This document shows, piece after piece, positions 4,974 through 5,167 of a stretch of 5,167 bases of DNA. The notes beneath the pieces were generated by a model, which was not told the origin of the DNA, ran no database searches, and saw only the letters and a list, made by a program, of their open reading frames with translations. Position 1 is the first letter of the stretch, and every line of letters begins with the position of its first letter. The position numbers were made by a program, and so were the translations under genes. The DNA is from Desulfobulbaceae bacterium. GTDB taxonomy: Bacteria; Desulfobacterota; Desulfobulbia; Desulfobulbales; Desulfocapsaceae. Where the stretch lies: positions 1 to 5,167 of the forward strand of contig JAMOMO010000488.1 in NCBI GenBank assembly GCA_027067035.1, read 5' to 3'.

Positions 4974-5167
4974 ATGAAACATCTACTTTCTTTATTTTGT
5001 GCAGCACTCCTTCTGTCAGGCCACACTGTGGCAGCTCAGGAAGTAACAGTTAATGAAATGGATGTGGTGGCGGAGAATATCCCGGACATGCCCATGGGAC
5101 AGAGCGGCGACAACATTTCTCTTCTTCCCGAAGACAACACTGCGCAAAGCAGTGATGACGATCTCTT
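4974..5167 (+). CDS. Exported protein of unknown function, N-terminal part (runs off window end)
   Basis: The frame is open from the ATG at 4974 to the end of the window, 64 complete codons. It begins with a Sec-type signal peptide, MKHLLSLFCAALLLSGHTVA, with a likely cleavage near AAQ-EV. The one cysteine in the signal sits in SLFC, a poor lipobox. The visible mature region is acidic and polar (EMDVVAENIPDMP, then PEDNTAQSSDDDL) and I recognise no domain. An in-frame ATG at 4968 would add Met-Ala; 4974 is preferred because it gives the more typical Met-Lys signal start. Neither has a clear Shine-Dalgarno. The upstream terminator implies its own promoter, but I could not identify one with confidence in 4915-4967. 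It may be a second envelope protein related in role to its neighbour, but nothing in sequence links them. Confidence 0.7.
   Translation, partial: MKHLLSLFCAALLLSGHTVAAQEVTVNEMDVVAENIPDMPMGQSGDNISLLPEDNTAQSSDDDL

Overview
The window reads as a stretch of chromosome from an anaerobic deltaproteobacterium-like organism. Desulfobulbales/Desulfobacterota is my best guess, from the style of the histidine kinase, the DUF721 protein and the small exported proteins; no sequence search was possible. I see no mobile element, CRISPR array or rRNA.

Layout. (1) 2-955, plus strand: the 3' part of a hybrid sensor histidine kinase carrying an ATPase domain and a C-terminal receiver domain. (2) 970-1132, minus strand: a complete tRNA-Arg(UCU) with encoded CCA, its own likely promoter overlapping the stop codon of the gene upstream, and a strong intrinsic terminator. 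(3) 1129-3459, minus strand: one uninterrupted 776-residue gene that fuses a complete PLP-dependent cysteine synthase to a full-length cysteinyl-tRNA synthetase-like module. (4) 3613-4086, minus strand: a DUF721/DciA-family protein, probably the replicative helicase loader. (5) 4087-4415: a 329-base divergent intergenic region with a two-part direct repeat near dciA, a hairpin, a well-formed sigma70-type promoter and a strong Shine-Dalgarno for the next gene. (6) 4416-4853, plus strand: a 145-residue exported protein of unknown function, followed by an intrinsic terminator. (7) 4974 to the window end, plus strand: the beginning of another exported protein.

The most notable content is the fusion gene. 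The cysteine synthase half looks catalytically intact. In the synthetase half, the motifs that bind and activate ATP are replaced: HIGH becomes DLSL, KMSKS becomes KMSAE, and the GGxD element becomes ASRN. The four zinc ligands and neighbouring residues that recognise the cysteine thiol are all present, as is a well-conserved C-terminal tRNA-binding-like tail. This looks like a cysteine-binding pseudo-synthetase joined to the enzyme that makes cysteine. That suggests a sensing, feedback or channelling role rather than ordinary tRNA charging; this role is inference. A run of eight A residues at the domain junction would give a synthase-only product if the ribosome or polymerase slipped by one base in either direction.

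Transcription. The minus-strand genes run dciA, fusion gene, tRNA-Arg. I see no terminator between dciA and the fusion gene and no convincing promoter for the latter, so co-transcription is possible. The two exported-protein genes on the plus strand are separated by a terminator.
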